A stretch of 64,000 nucleotides of DNA from Bacillota bacterium. GTDB taxonomy: Bacteria; Bacillota_I; Bacilli_A; Izemoplasmatales; UBA1188. Below, piece after piece: positions 24,640 through 32,033 of the stretch. The first letter of the stretch is position 1; each line of letters begins with the position of its first letter. Made by a program: the position numbers and the translations under genes. The notes under the pieces are model-generated. The model was not told where the DNA came from and did no database searches. It saw nothing but the letters and a program-made list of their open reading frames with translations. The stretch is from contig JAEYPN010000017.1 in assembly GCA_023410715.1 (NCBI GenBank), positions 1 through 64,000 of the forward strand. Direction: 5' to 3'.

Positions 24640-25512
24640 ATGAGTAAAATAGCAGTGCTAGTTTGTTGTAATTCAGGTATTGATTATATAAAACATCCGT
24701 ATTATATTTTAGTGCCTAGGTCTAGAATTATTTTTAGTGAAAAAGAAGAATATCGTGATTATGTTGATATTAAAGCTGATGAATTTTATGATAAGCTTCG
24801 TAAAGATCCCAATGTAGTTCCAAGAACTGTTCAAGCTACAACTGGCGAATTTGTGGAAATGTATGAAAAAGTAAAAGCAGATGGTTATGACACTGTAATA
24901 GTTATTCTAATTTCTTCAAAGATGAGCGGATACATCACAAACGCTAATTTAGCAGCACAAATGGTTGAAGGATTACATGTTGTTGTTTTTGACTCAAGAA
25001 GCTTAGGCTACATTGAAACAAGAATGGCTCTTGATGCAAGCGAAATGGCTAAGGAAGGTAAGTCTTTAGATGAAATCATGAAACGTCTAGAATACATTCG
25101 TGATAACAATCATGTGTTCTTTGCGGTTGAAGATTTAAAATTCTTAGTTAAAAATGGCCGTTTATCAGGCGCAGCCGGATTTATTGGCGGAATGCTTAAA
25201 ATTAAACCACTTCTAGAAATTGATAATACAGGTCAAGTTGTTTCACTTGAAAAGATTAGAACATTTCAAAAGGCCGTTGATCGTGTTATTGAAAAATACT
25301 TAGAAGCTACTGAAGGCAAGGCGCATGAAGCCTTTATTATTCATGCTCACAATATTGAATGTGCAGAGTATATTAGAAAGAAGATTTTAGAAAGTCGTCC
25401 TGAATTAAAAGAAGTTCCTGATTTCTTACTAACACCAGTTGTTGGTGCCCATTGTGGACCTGGAGCTATTAGCGTAGGATTTATTCTGAAAAATGAAAAA
25501 GAGAATAGATAA
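24640..25512 (+). CDS. DegV family fatty-acid-binding protein (FakB-like)
   Basis: This 290-residue DegV-fold protein has ATTGEFVEMYE (about 66-76), SSKMSGYITNANLAAQM, LKFLVKNGRLSGAAGFIGGMLKIKPLLEI and an ending VVGAHCGPGAISVGFI. DegV/FakB proteins hold a fatty acid for phosphorylation by FakA kinase, feeding exogenous fatty acids into phospholipids. The start MSKIAVLVCC at 24640 follows GGGGGA with a somewhat long spacing. It overlaps the MarR gene by 20 bases. Operator and partner point to fatty-acid control. Confidence 0.92.
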   Translation: MSKIAVLVCCNSGIDYIKHPYYILVPRSRIIFSEKEEYRDYVDIKADEFYDKLRKDPNVVPRTVQATTGEFVEMYEKVKADGYDTVIVILISSKMSGYITNANLAAQMVEGLHVVVFDSRSLGYIETRMALDASEMAKEGKSLDEIMKRLEYIRDNNHVFFAVEDLKFLVKNGRLSGAAGFIGGMLKIKPLLEIDNTGQVVSLEKIRTFQKAVDRVIEKYLEATEGKAHEAFIIHAHNIECAEYIRKKILESRPELKEVPDFLLTPVVGAHCGPGAISVGFILKNEKENR

Positions 25513-25942
25513 TAGCGGTAATTACTACCTCCATGCTTTAAGAGGTCTATATTTTAAAATCCGTAATTTAGATCGTTTCTTTATAAAAGAAAGAAATCTA
25601 AATTTATCTCCTACCGAGCTTAATGTGATAAGAACAATCAAAGAATCTTCTAAAAAGACTATGTCATTTGTAGCACAAAAGCTAGCAGTAACGATTGGAA
25701 CTTTAACAACTTCAATAAACAACTTAGTTAAAAAAGGGTTTGTGATAAGAAGAAGTGATGAGGATGATAAAAGAATTGTGCTTCTAGAACTTACAGAAGC
25801 TTCTAATGACATTATAAATGCACGTGATGAATATGGTCTTAAGTTTTTACATAATGCTTTTATTGAAACAAATATTGAAATATCCGAAGAAGATGTTTCT
25901 AAAATTGATCGTTTACTTAGATATGTTGAAGAGAAATACTAG
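25493..25942 (+). CDS. fabT: MarR-family regulator, FabT-like
   Basis: This 149-residue winged-helix protein has a recognition region running from FVAQKLAVTIGTLTTSINNL to VKKGFVIRRSDEDDKRIV (about 61-98), which closely follows FabT (VTLGTVTTSLNNLERKGYI as I remember it). FabT represses fatty-acid synthesis genes when bound to acyl-ACP. Translational coupling to a FakB-like gene and a FabT-type palindrome in the promoter support the call. Other fab genes are not in this window, so the regulon cannot be seen. Confidence 0.82.
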   Translation: MKKRIDNSGNYYLHALRGLYFKIRNLDRFFIKERNLNLSPTELNVIRTIKESSKKTMSFVAQKLAVTIGTLTTSINNLVKKGFVIRRSDEDDKRIVLLELTEASNDIINARDEYGLKFLHNAFIETNIEISEEDVSKIDRLLRYVEEKY

Positions 25943-25962
25943 ATTAACTCTAGTATTTTTTT
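25934..25962 (+). terminator. intrinsic terminator of degV-fabT
   Basis: AAATACTAGA and TCTAGTATTT form a 10-bp stem around TTAAC, then a T run. It overlaps the last codons. Confidence 0.87.
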
Positions 25963-26081
25963 TAACTAATTTTATATATAAAATTAGTTGATATTCTAAT
26001 AAGAAGGGTATTTTAACTTGACTTTACAAGGTTTTTTTGATATTGTTATATATATAAATTATGGATTTGACGGTGAAAAAA

Positions 26082-26414
26082 ATGATTAATAGTGATGTTG
26101 TTCGTGGCCATTTAGATACGATCCTTTTACAACTTATTTCTGAAAAAGATTATTATGGTTATGAAATTGCCCAAGAAGTAAAAGCAAGGACGGAAAATAA
26201 ATTTTCAATTAAAGAAGCTACGCTTTATTCTGCTGTTCAAAGGCTTGAAAATAAAGAGTTGATTTCTTCTTATTTAGGCGCAACATCACATGGTGGGCAA
26301 AGAAGGTATTATATGATTACATCTTTAGGAAAAGCTTATTTAAAAACTTGTATTGAAGAATGGAATCTTCTAAATTTAATTATGACTAAAATTTTAGAGG
26401 GAGAAAGATCATGA
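26082..26414 (+). CDS. PadR-family transcriptional regulator
   Basis: This 110-residue winged-helix protein has the PadR core: GHLDTILLQLISEKDYYGYEIAQEV (about 7-31), then ATLYSAVQRLENKELISSY and GGQRRYYMITSLGKAYL. PadR proteins repress membrane-protein or efflux genes. The start at 26082 follows GGTGAA. It overlaps a gene for a HAAS-type membrane protein by four bases, a common PadR pairing. A likely promoter is TTGACT at 26018 with TATTGT 17 nt later. Confidence 0.9.
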   Translation: MINSDVVRGHLDTILLQLISEKDYYGYEIAQEVKARTENKFSIKEATLYSAVQRLENKELISSYLGATSHGGQRRYYMITSLGKAYLKTCIEEWNLLNLIMTKILEGERS

Positions 26415-26824
26415 AAGTAAAACAGTTTATTGAAAAGATTTTCAAAAAATATCCAGATACAATTGAGAAAAAAGAAATATGTGAAAGACTGATCACAACG
26501 CTAGAAGAAAAAGTAGATGACTTAGTTCAAGATGGTAAAACAAAAGAGGAAGCGACAAATATTGCGATCGCTGAATTTGGTGATGCCAAAGATTTTATGA
26601 CAGAATATGAAAAAGAAGAAAGTATAAAAATTAAAAGTAAAAAGCTTTTAAATGCTTTTTATTACTCACTTATGGGCACAGCGCTATCAAATGCCCTAAT
26701 TCTTTTTATTGGTCTTTACTATTTAAAAGATAACTATTGGTGGATTATAGCTCTAATCGCTATTTGGTGGTGGCCAATCACCATGCTTTACGCTTATTTA
26801 AATTATCGTTCTAAAAACAGTTAA
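26411..26824 (+). CDS. PadR-associated membrane protein (HAAS/DUF1700-like)
   Basis: This protein of 137 residues has an N-terminal cytoplasmic helical domain (KEEATNIAIAEFGDAKDFMTEYE, about 52-74) of the HAAS/DUF1700 type followed by two membrane helices (about 81-101 and 108-128, the second Trp-rich, WWIIALIAIWWW). Such proteins are co-encoded with PadR regulators and are thought to sense envelope signals. The start overlaps the regulator by ATGA. Confidence 0.8.
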   Translation: MKVKQFIEKIFKKYPDTIEKKEICERLITTLEEKVDDLVQDGKTKEEATNIAIAEFGDAKDFMTEYEKEESIKIKSKKLLNAFYYSLMGTALSNALILFIGLYYLKDNYWWIIALIAIWWWPITMLYAYLNYRSKNS

Positions 26825-26835
26825 AGCTGTTTTTT
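26813..26835 (+). terminator. intrinsic terminator of the PadR operon
   Basis: AAAAACAG and CTGTTTTT form a stem around TTAAAG. Confidence 0.75.
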
Positions 26836-26853
26836 TACATTGGAGATGAAAAA

Positions 26854-28005
26854 GTGAATATGAAATTTGTAAATCGTCATAATACTAATTCGGTTAAATG
26901 GAATGTATGTAAAGATATAAATCAAGTCCCAATGTGGATTGCCGATGGCGATTATATGACCGCTAAAAATGTAATAGTCGCTTTAAAAAAGCGTGTTAAT
27001 GAAGGTGTTTTTGGTTACGATGTTATTCCAAATGACGCATATCAAGCAGTTATTGACTTTATGAAAAAAAGACATAATATTGATTTGAAAGAAAACAAGA
27101 TAATTTTTTCTTTAGGCGTTGTATTTTCACTATTCTTAGCAATTATTACCTATACAAAAGAAAATGATGGAGTTACCATTTTAACACCTGTTTACAATCC
27201 GTTTCATGAGACGATTATTAAAACTAAAAGAACATTGTTAGAAAGTCCTTTAATAAATAAAAATATGTATTATAATATTGATTTTAAGGATTTAGAATTA
27301 AAACTTTCTAAAAGTAAGATGTTAATAATGTGTAATCCTCATAATCCTGTGGGCCGGGTATTTGACAAATTTGAACTTGAAAATATTTTAAAATTGTGTA
27401 AAAAATATCGAGTTATGATTGTATCGGATGAGATGCATGGTGATATTACTTATGGAAAAGAACATTATTCTTTTTGCCATTTTTTTAATGAATATGATAA
27501 AATAGTTGTGCTGACATCACCATCAAAGGCTTTTAATATTCCAGGTTTAAAAATATCAAATGTCTTTATTCATGATGATATAATTTGTGAGGAATTTAAG
27601 AAGACCATAGACATGATGCATTTTGGTGGGCCAGATAGTTTAGCAATAACCGCTTTAACCGCTTGCTATAATTATGGGGCTCCTTGGCTTGATAAAACAT
27701 TAAATTTTCTTAAAAGAAATGCAAATTATGCGGTAAAATATATTAATGAAAATTTAAAGGATGTTAGAGTAATCGTTCCTGAGGGGACTTATTTGTTATG
27801 GCTTGATTTTACTTATCTTAATAAATCATCAGATGAATTATGGAATTACTTTTATAATAAAGGTGTGGTGTTATCTAAGGGGTCTATTTATGGCAGTGAT
27901 GGATATATGCGATTAAATATTGCAACATCAAAAGAAAATCTAGTAAATGGATTAAAAAAACTTTGTGACGCGGCAAAAGAAATTGAGGAAAATTATGAAC
28001 ACTAA
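26854..28005 (+). CDS. PLP-dependent C-S lyase / aminotransferase, PatB/MalY type
   Basis: This 383-residue fold-type I enzyme shows VPMWIADGDY near the N-terminus, GYDVIPNDAY, CNPHNPVGRVF (about 160-170), VSDEMHGDITY and the PLP lysine in TSPSKAFNIPGLK. These are PatB/MalY marks; the family cleaves cystathionine or cysteine C-S bonds and may also transaminate. A GTG start at 26854 has GGAG eight bases upstream; the ATG two codons later is spaced too far. It overlaps the Gx-transporter gene by 11 bases. Confidence 0.88.
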   Translation: MNMKFVNRHNTNSVKWNVCKDINQVPMWIADGDYMTAKNVIVALKKRVNEGVFGYDVIPNDAYQAVIDFMKKRHNIDLKENKIIFSLGVVFSLFLAIITYTKENDGVTILTPVYNPFHETIIKTKRTLLESPLINKNMYYNIDFKDLELKLSKSKMLIMCNPHNPVGRVFDKFELENILKLCKKYRVMIVSDEMHGDITYGKEHYSFCHFFNEYDKIVVLTSPSKAFNIPGLKISNVFIHDDIICEEFKKTIDMMHFGGPDSLAITALTACYNYGAPWLDKTLNFLKRNANYAVKYINENLKDVRVIVPEGTYLLWLDFTYLNKSSDELWNYFYNKGVVLSKGSIYGSDGYMRLNIATSKENLVNGLKKLCDAAKEIEENYEH

Positions 28006-28486
28006 AAAGATTGTTTTTTTAGCAATAATGCTGGCTATATCAATAGTACTAAGCATTGTTGAATCATTTATATACTTAGGAATACCTGGAGTAAAAATTG
28101 GACTAGCAAATGTTATTACATTAATTGTAATGTATGCATATTCAGAAAAAGATGCACTTTTAATTACGGCTCTAAGAATCTGTTTAGTCGGGATGTTAAG
28201 ATCAACTTTACCAACATTCTTACTATCACTTTCCGGTGGAGCTTTAGCTTTTGGTTTAATGTTTTTATTTAAGAAAATAAATAAATTTTCTGTCTTATCA
28301 GTTAGCATAATGGGTTCAATTGGTCATTCAATTGGCCAAATTATTATGGCGATGATTATTTTAAGTACAAAAGAGCTCATATTCTATTTGCCATTTATTT
28401 TATTATTAAGTATACCAACAGGTATTATTACTGGTCTTGTTAGCAAGAGATTTTTAGTGATATTTAAAGGAGAATCTATATCATGA
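27995..28486 (+). CDS. Gx-transporter family membrane protein
   Basis: This 163-residue protein has about five membrane helices and the Gx pattern: LGIPGVKIGLANVITLIVMY (about 29-48), ALRICLVGMLRSTLPTFLLSLSGGALAF (about 65-92), and GHSIGQIIMAMI. It is often annotated as heptaprenyl diphosphate synthase component I, but its genomic links suggest a transporter. The start at 27995 follows GAGG. It overlaps the next gene by four bases, and ApbE lies close by, which fits a flavin or quinone-linked redox role. Confidence 0.85.
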   Translation: MNTKKIVFLAIMLAISIVLSIVESFIYLGIPGVKIGLANVITLIVMYAYSEKDALLITALRICLVGMLRSTLPTFLLSLSGGALAFGLMFLFKKINKFSVLSVSIMGSIGHSIGQIIMAMIILSTKELIFYLPFILLLSIPTGIITGLVSKRFLVIFKGESIS

Positions 28487-28923
28487 AAAAACAGGATTTT
28501 ATATTAATAGGCATAGTTTTAGGTATTGCGATTATTTTACTTGGTTCAATGCTCATTTATAATATGGTTAAAAAAGAAGAAAAAGTTAGTGCTGAAATTT
28601 ATTATGATGGAACATTACTTATTACGATTGAATTAAACACTAATAGATACTCAATTAACTATACTCATCCCAATGCTAAGGATATTGATTTAACTAAACA
28701 AATAGATGGGATATATATTGTCCCTGGAGCTATTGCCAAAGTAGAAATTGAAGTGGACACGATTATTGCGAGTATAAGAGTCGAAAAAGAAGAATCACCA
28801 AAGCACTATTGTTCACTGCAAGGCTGGAGTAATTCTCAGTTAAAGCCAATCACCTGCTTGCCTAATAATTTATATATTAAAATATTAAATTCTTCAGAAA
28901 CAGATTTGGAATTTGTCCAGTAG
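28483..28923 (+). CDS. NusG domain II-containing membrane-anchored protein
   Basis: This 146-residue protein has one N-terminal membrane helix (about 7-29) and an extracytoplasmic NusG_II domain ending in HYCSLQGWSNSQLKPITCLP (about 107-126), the typical Cys/Pro motif, then NNLYIKI. Its function is unknown. It is regularly linked to Gx-transporter and ApbE genes. Its start overlaps the Gx gene by ATGA. Confidence 0.85.
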   Translation: MKKQDFILIGIVLGIAIILLGSMLIYNMVKKEEKVSAEIYYDGTLLITIELNTNRYSINYTHPNAKDIDLTKQIDGIYIVPGAIAKVEIEVDTIIASIRVEKEESPKHYCSLQGWSNSQLKPITCLPNNLYIKILNSSETDLEFVQ

Positions 28924-28931
28924 GAGGATAT

Positions 28932-29150
28932 ATGGAAAAAGCAATAGAGGTTTTAAGATTAGTAACGTTTGTTGTAAGCTTTCCTTTTGTTATTAAAGCT
29001 TTAGAGAAGCTTTATACGGAAAAGCTCTTCAGAAATGGGTCAACGTGGCATATTAGGTTTATTGTGACAATTTTTACCGTCATTATTAGTTACTTATTTG
29101 CCTTAGCAGTTAGTGGTATACTAGAAAGCATTAATACAATTGTGGGATAA
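28932..29150 (+). CDS. small two-helix membrane protein, DUF1146-like
   Basis: This protein of 72 residues has two membrane helices (about 6-24 and 43-65) joined by a basic linker (LEKLYTEKLFRNGSTWHIRF). The pattern of a KLF-type motif before the second helix resembles DUF1146 (YwzB), which has no known function. GGAGG precedes the ATG. It is the last gene of the Gx/NusG_II group. Confidence 0.6.
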   Translation: MEKAIEVLRLVTFVVSFPFVIKALEKLYTEKLFRNGSTWHIRFIVTIFTVIISYLFALAVSGILESINTIVG

Positions 29151-29154
29151 AGAA

Positions 29155-29177
29155 AAGGGCTTCGGCCCTATTTTTTT
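29155..29177. terminator. terminator with UUCG tetraloop
   Basis: GGGC-TTCG-GCCC with flanking A and T runs, an unusually stable hairpin for this AT-rich DNA. It lies between convergent genes. Confidence 0.9.
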
Positions 29178-30268
29178 ATCTCAATTATGTATTTATCCAT
29201 TCCATTTGATTTATAAATCTTACCATCACTAGCATACCAAATTGCTTCATAGTTCTCTAAATTGTTAATGAAATCTAAACCTTGTTCTATGGTCATTAAG
29301 AAAACTGAAGTAGAATAAATATCGCCTATTGCTCCATCATCACCAATTATGGTAACAGAGCGAATGCCATTGTTGCCAGGAAATCTTGTTCTAGGATCAA
29401 TGATATGGTGGTATAAAGCATGTGTTACTTCATCATAATAATATCTTTGATAATCACCTGATGTAATAATTACTTTATCTGAAGGAAGCTTTAATGTTGC
29501 ATAATAGCGATCTGAACCTGAATCTAAATAATTTGATGTTGGATCAGTAATTTTAACTCTAATGAATTTATTTTTTTCTTTTCCTTCATAATGATATTTT
29601 AAATTTGATGTTCCTGCATTTAAATAGTAAGACACATCTAAATTATCTAAATATTTTGTAATAAGTTCAGCGACATAACCTTTTCCAACACCACCTAAAT
29701 CCAAAGTCATTCCTTGTGGTAAAGTAATCGTTAAATCTTCTTCATTTAAAACGATGTCATCAGGATTTAAAGAATAATTTTCAAATAAAAGTTCACTATC
29801 AGGTGCTAAACAAGATCCTGTAGATTCACCAAAAATTTCATCATAACCACATATATCTCTTGCATCATGCCATAATTCAAGCACTCTACCTAAGGCAATA
29901 TTAAATAAATATTCACTATCTACTTTTGTTTCTTTTTCATTTTCTAAAACATATTTTATTGTTTCAAATAATTCAGTAGATATTCTTAAAGTGTCAGTTG
30001 ATCTGTGATTAATTGAATAAATATTTACAATATTTTCATATGAATTATAGCGATCAAAAAGCTTGTGATATTTGCTTAAAATATTTTCAACCTCAAGAAA
30101 ATACATATTCATATTATTCTTTTTTTCTTTATTTTTTGTTTCTAAAATAACTTCAAAGGTTGTATCAAAATAAACATTATAGTACTTGCTATAAGTTTCA
30201 ATTTTCTCACAAGAAGTGAGTATTGGTATTAATATAAGTGTTAAAATAATTAAAAATAATTTTTTCAT
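29168..30268 (-). CDS. apbE: FAD:protein FMN transferase (ApbE), lipoprotein
   Basis: This 366-residue protein has a lipoprotein signal (MKKLFLIILTLILIPILTSC, Cys20). It shows FDTTFEVIL, the FAD-binding LDLGGVGKGYVAEL (about 192-205), LNAGTSNLKYH and the late HIIDPRTRFPGNN and DIYSTSVFLM motifs. ApbE attaches FMN to Thr/Ser of flavoproteins outside the cell, for example in Rnf/Nqr or extracellular electron-transfer systems. AGGAG precedes the ATG. It is convergent with the Gx/NusG_II group, its usual partner. Confidence 0.94.
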   Translation of the reverse strand: MKKLFLIILTLILIPILTSCEKIETYSKYYNVYFDTTFEVILETKNKEKKNNMNMYFLEVENILSKYHKLFDRYNSYENIVNIYSINHRSTDTLRISTELFETIKYVLENEKETKVDSEYLFNIALGRVLELWHDARDICGYDEIFGESTGSCLAPDSELLFENYSLNPDDIVLNEEDLTITLPQGMTLDLGGVGKGYVAELITKYLDNLDVSYYLNAGTSNLKYHYEGKEKNKFIRVKITDPTSNYLDSGSDRYYATLKLPSDKVIITSGDYQRYYYDEVTHALYHHIIDPRTRFPGNNGIRSVTIIGDDGAIGDIYSTSVFLMTIEQGLDFINNLENYEAIWYASDGKIYKSNGMDKYIIEIKK

Positions 30269-30289
30269 AAAAAACTCCTAAAAATTGGT

Positions 30290-30318
30290 GTATAAATTTA
30301 TTTTTTTTGAACATAATA
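30290..30318 (+). promoter_or_regulatory. candidate sigma-F/G promoter of spoIIQ
   Basis: GTATA (30290-30294), 14 bases, then GAACATAATA (30309-30318). This differs from the sigma-F -10 pattern GGNNANANTR by one base. B. subtilis spoIIQ is sigma-F dependent. Confidence 0.5.
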
Positions 30319-30334
30319 TTTTCGAGGTGAAAAA

Positions 30335-31024
30335 ATGAATAAAAAACAAGTATGGATGTTTGTGGGTTTAATCGTCTTAGTGTTTGCATTATTTTTTATC
30401 ATCAATCTTATATCAGGTAATAATAATCAAACTTCAGGAAAATCAACAACAAAACCTTCTGGCAGTCAATCAGTTACTACTAACAAACCAACATCAACCC
30501 CAAGTTCAAACTCAAGCTCAGGGTCAAGCACTTCTAAAGATGAATCATTAGCTGAAAAAATGATTGCTCCTGTAGACAGAACAAAATCTTACAATGTCGT
30601 TCGTCGTTATTATGATTCAAGTCTTGAGGAAGATGAGCAACTCGAAGCCATAATGGTTTATGTCGGTAGCGGATATACATCATATATCGCATCAACAGGT
30701 ACTTCGTTTGAAGCAACCGATACTAACGATTTTAATGTAGTAAGTGTTTTCTCTGGTAAAGTCGTAGATGTAAGAGAGAACCCATTACTTAATACCATCG
30801 TAACTGTTGAACATAGCAACGGAGTGGTTGTGACCTACTATAGCTTGCAAAATGTATCAGTAAAAATAAATGATAAAATAACTCAAGGACAAAAAATCGG
30901 TACAAGTTCAGCGTCAATATTTGACAGTTCGTTGTCATCACATGTATATATTGAAGTGACGAAGGACGGACAATACGTTAACCCTGAAAAATACATTGGA
31001 AAAATGCTAAGCGATATAAAATAA
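30335..31024 (+). CDS. spoIIQ: SpoIIQ-like degenerate M23 (LytM) protein
   Basis: This protein of 229 residues has one membrane helix (about 6-27), a Ser/Thr/Pro-rich linker (about 32-67) and a LytM domain with VVSVFSGKVVDV, TVEHSNGVVVTYYSLQNV and SSHVYIEV. The first zinc His/Asp pair is missing (GYTSYIA where the motif is expected), and HxH is reduced to HxY, so it is probably not an active peptidase, as in B. subtilis SpoIIQ. SpoIIQ binds SpoIIIAH to link forespore and mother cell. spoIIID follows, as in B. subtilis, which supports the call. Confidence 0.87.
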   Translation: MNKKQVWMFVGLIVLVFALFFIINLISGNNNQTSGKSTTKPSGSQSVTTNKPTSTPSSNSSSGSSTSKDESLAEKMIAPVDRTKSYNVVRRYYDSSLEEDEQLEAIMVYVGSGYTSYIASTGTSFEATDTNDFNVVSVFSGKVVDVRENPLLNTIVTVEHSNGVVVTYYSLQNVSVKINDKITQGQKIGTSSASIFDSSLSSHVYIEVTKDGQYVNPEKYIGKMLSDIK

Positions 31025-31048
31025 AAGAAGGAAGTCCTTCTTTTTTTT
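31023..31048 (+). terminator. intrinsic terminator of spoIIQ
   Basis: AAAAGAAGGA and TCCTTCTTTT form a 10-bp stem around AG, then further T. Confidence 0.83.
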
Positions 31049-31076
31049 CATTTTCTTAAAGCCTAATTCATATAAT
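31047..31076 (+). promoter_or_regulatory. sigma-E-type promoter of spoIIID
   Basis: TTCATTTT (31047-31054) and CATATAAT (31069-31076) are 14 nt apart; both fit the sigma-E consensus (KKCATATT, CATAYAHT) with one mismatch in total. B. subtilis spoIIID is transcribed by sigma-E. The implied leader is very short (about 8 nt), which is a caution. Confidence 0.55.
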
Positions 31077-31090
31077 TAAGCGGTGATAAG

Positions 31091-31348
31091 ATGAATGAAA
31101 TAATTAAAGAAAGAGTATTAAAAGAAGCTGAGTTATTTATCCGTCATAAAAGCACTGTCCGGGATGTCGCTAAATTAATCGAGTATTCCAAAAGTACGGT
31201 CCATAAGGATTTATCTGAACGTTTAAAAGAACTTGATGAGGATTTATACGAAGCTGTCCGGGTAATTTTAGACTATAACTTAGAAGTTAAGCATATAAGA
31301 GGTGGGATGGCCACAAAAAGAAAATATATGAGGATTAAACAAAAATAA
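31091..31348 (+). CDS. spoIIID: sporulation transcriptional regulator SpoIIID
   Basis: This 85-residue HTH protein matches SpoIIID: RVLKEAELFIRHKSTVRDVAK, then KSTVHKDLSERL (recognition helix) and the ending HIRGGMATKRKY. It controls many sigma-E and sigma-K genes in the mother cell. GGTGAT precedes the ATG. It follows spoIIQ. Its 3' end overlaps the convergent YigZ gene by 14 bases. Confidence 0.96.
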   Translation: MNEIIKERVLKEAELFIRHKSTVRDVAKLIEYSKSTVHKDLSERLKELDEDLYEAVRVILDYNLEVKHIRGGMATKRKYMRIKQK

Positions 31349-31946
31349 TCTCTTCTTTAACTAGGCTTGGTTTAATCTGATATTCAGTAAGTTTAAAAAG
31401 ATCTGATTCTAAATCACTCATTAAACTTTTTTGAATATAGAATTCATAAGATATTAATACTTGATAATCTACTTTTACTATGTTTGTATTCTTTTTTAAG
31501 TAAAGTTCAATTCCTTTTGAATAATTATAAGGAATTTTAATTTCATAGTAACAAATTTCTTTTAAAGTAGTTTTAATTGATTCATTAATACCATTTGTAG
31601 CTGCTTTAGCATATGCTCTTGTTAAGCCACCAGCTCCTAGTTTAATTCCACCAAAATATCTCGTCACAATGACCAAGATATTTGTCATGTCTTCTTTTTT
31701 AATTACTTCTAAGATAGGCATTCCTGCAGTTCTTGATGGTTCACCATCATCACTACACTTAGAGATTTGATTTTTTACGCCAATCACATAAGCATAAGTG
31801 TGGTGATTTGCATCATAATACTTCTTTTTAGTGATGTCTAAATAATGTTTAACGTCATCTATCGATGCAACTTTATATATACTAGTTATAAATCGCGATT
31901 TATTTATAGTATATTCTGTTTCCAATTCACCTTTAATTGAATACAT
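31335..31946 (-). CDS. YigZ/IMPACT-family protein
   Basis: This protein of 203 residues has the IMPACT N-terminal core: KSRFITSIYKV, ANHHTYAYVIG, SDDGEPSRTAGMPILEVI (about 65-82) and RYFGGIKLGAGGLTRAYAKAA, followed by a smaller C-terminal domain. It is related to the eukaryotic GCN2 regulator IMPACT; the bacterial role is unclear. The start at 31946 follows GGTGAT. The 3' end overlaps spoIIID in the opposite direction, with no separate terminator seen. Confidence 0.92.
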   Translation of the reverse strand: MYSIKGELETEYTINKSRFITSIYKVASIDDVKHYLDITKKKYYDANHHTYAYVIGVKNQISKCSDDGEPSRTAGMPILEVIKKEDMTNILVIVTRYFGGIKLGAGGLTRAYAKAATNGINESIKTTLKEICYYEIKIPYNYSKGIELYLKKNTNIVKVDYQVLISYEFYIQKSLMSDLESDLFKLTEYQIKPSLVKEEIIFV

Positions 31947-32033
31947 AGAAATCACCTGTCTTATTATAACATAAAAAGCGCATTATTAATAGATTTTTAT
32001 ATCAATTTATAGTATAATTAAGTAGGTGGTATT

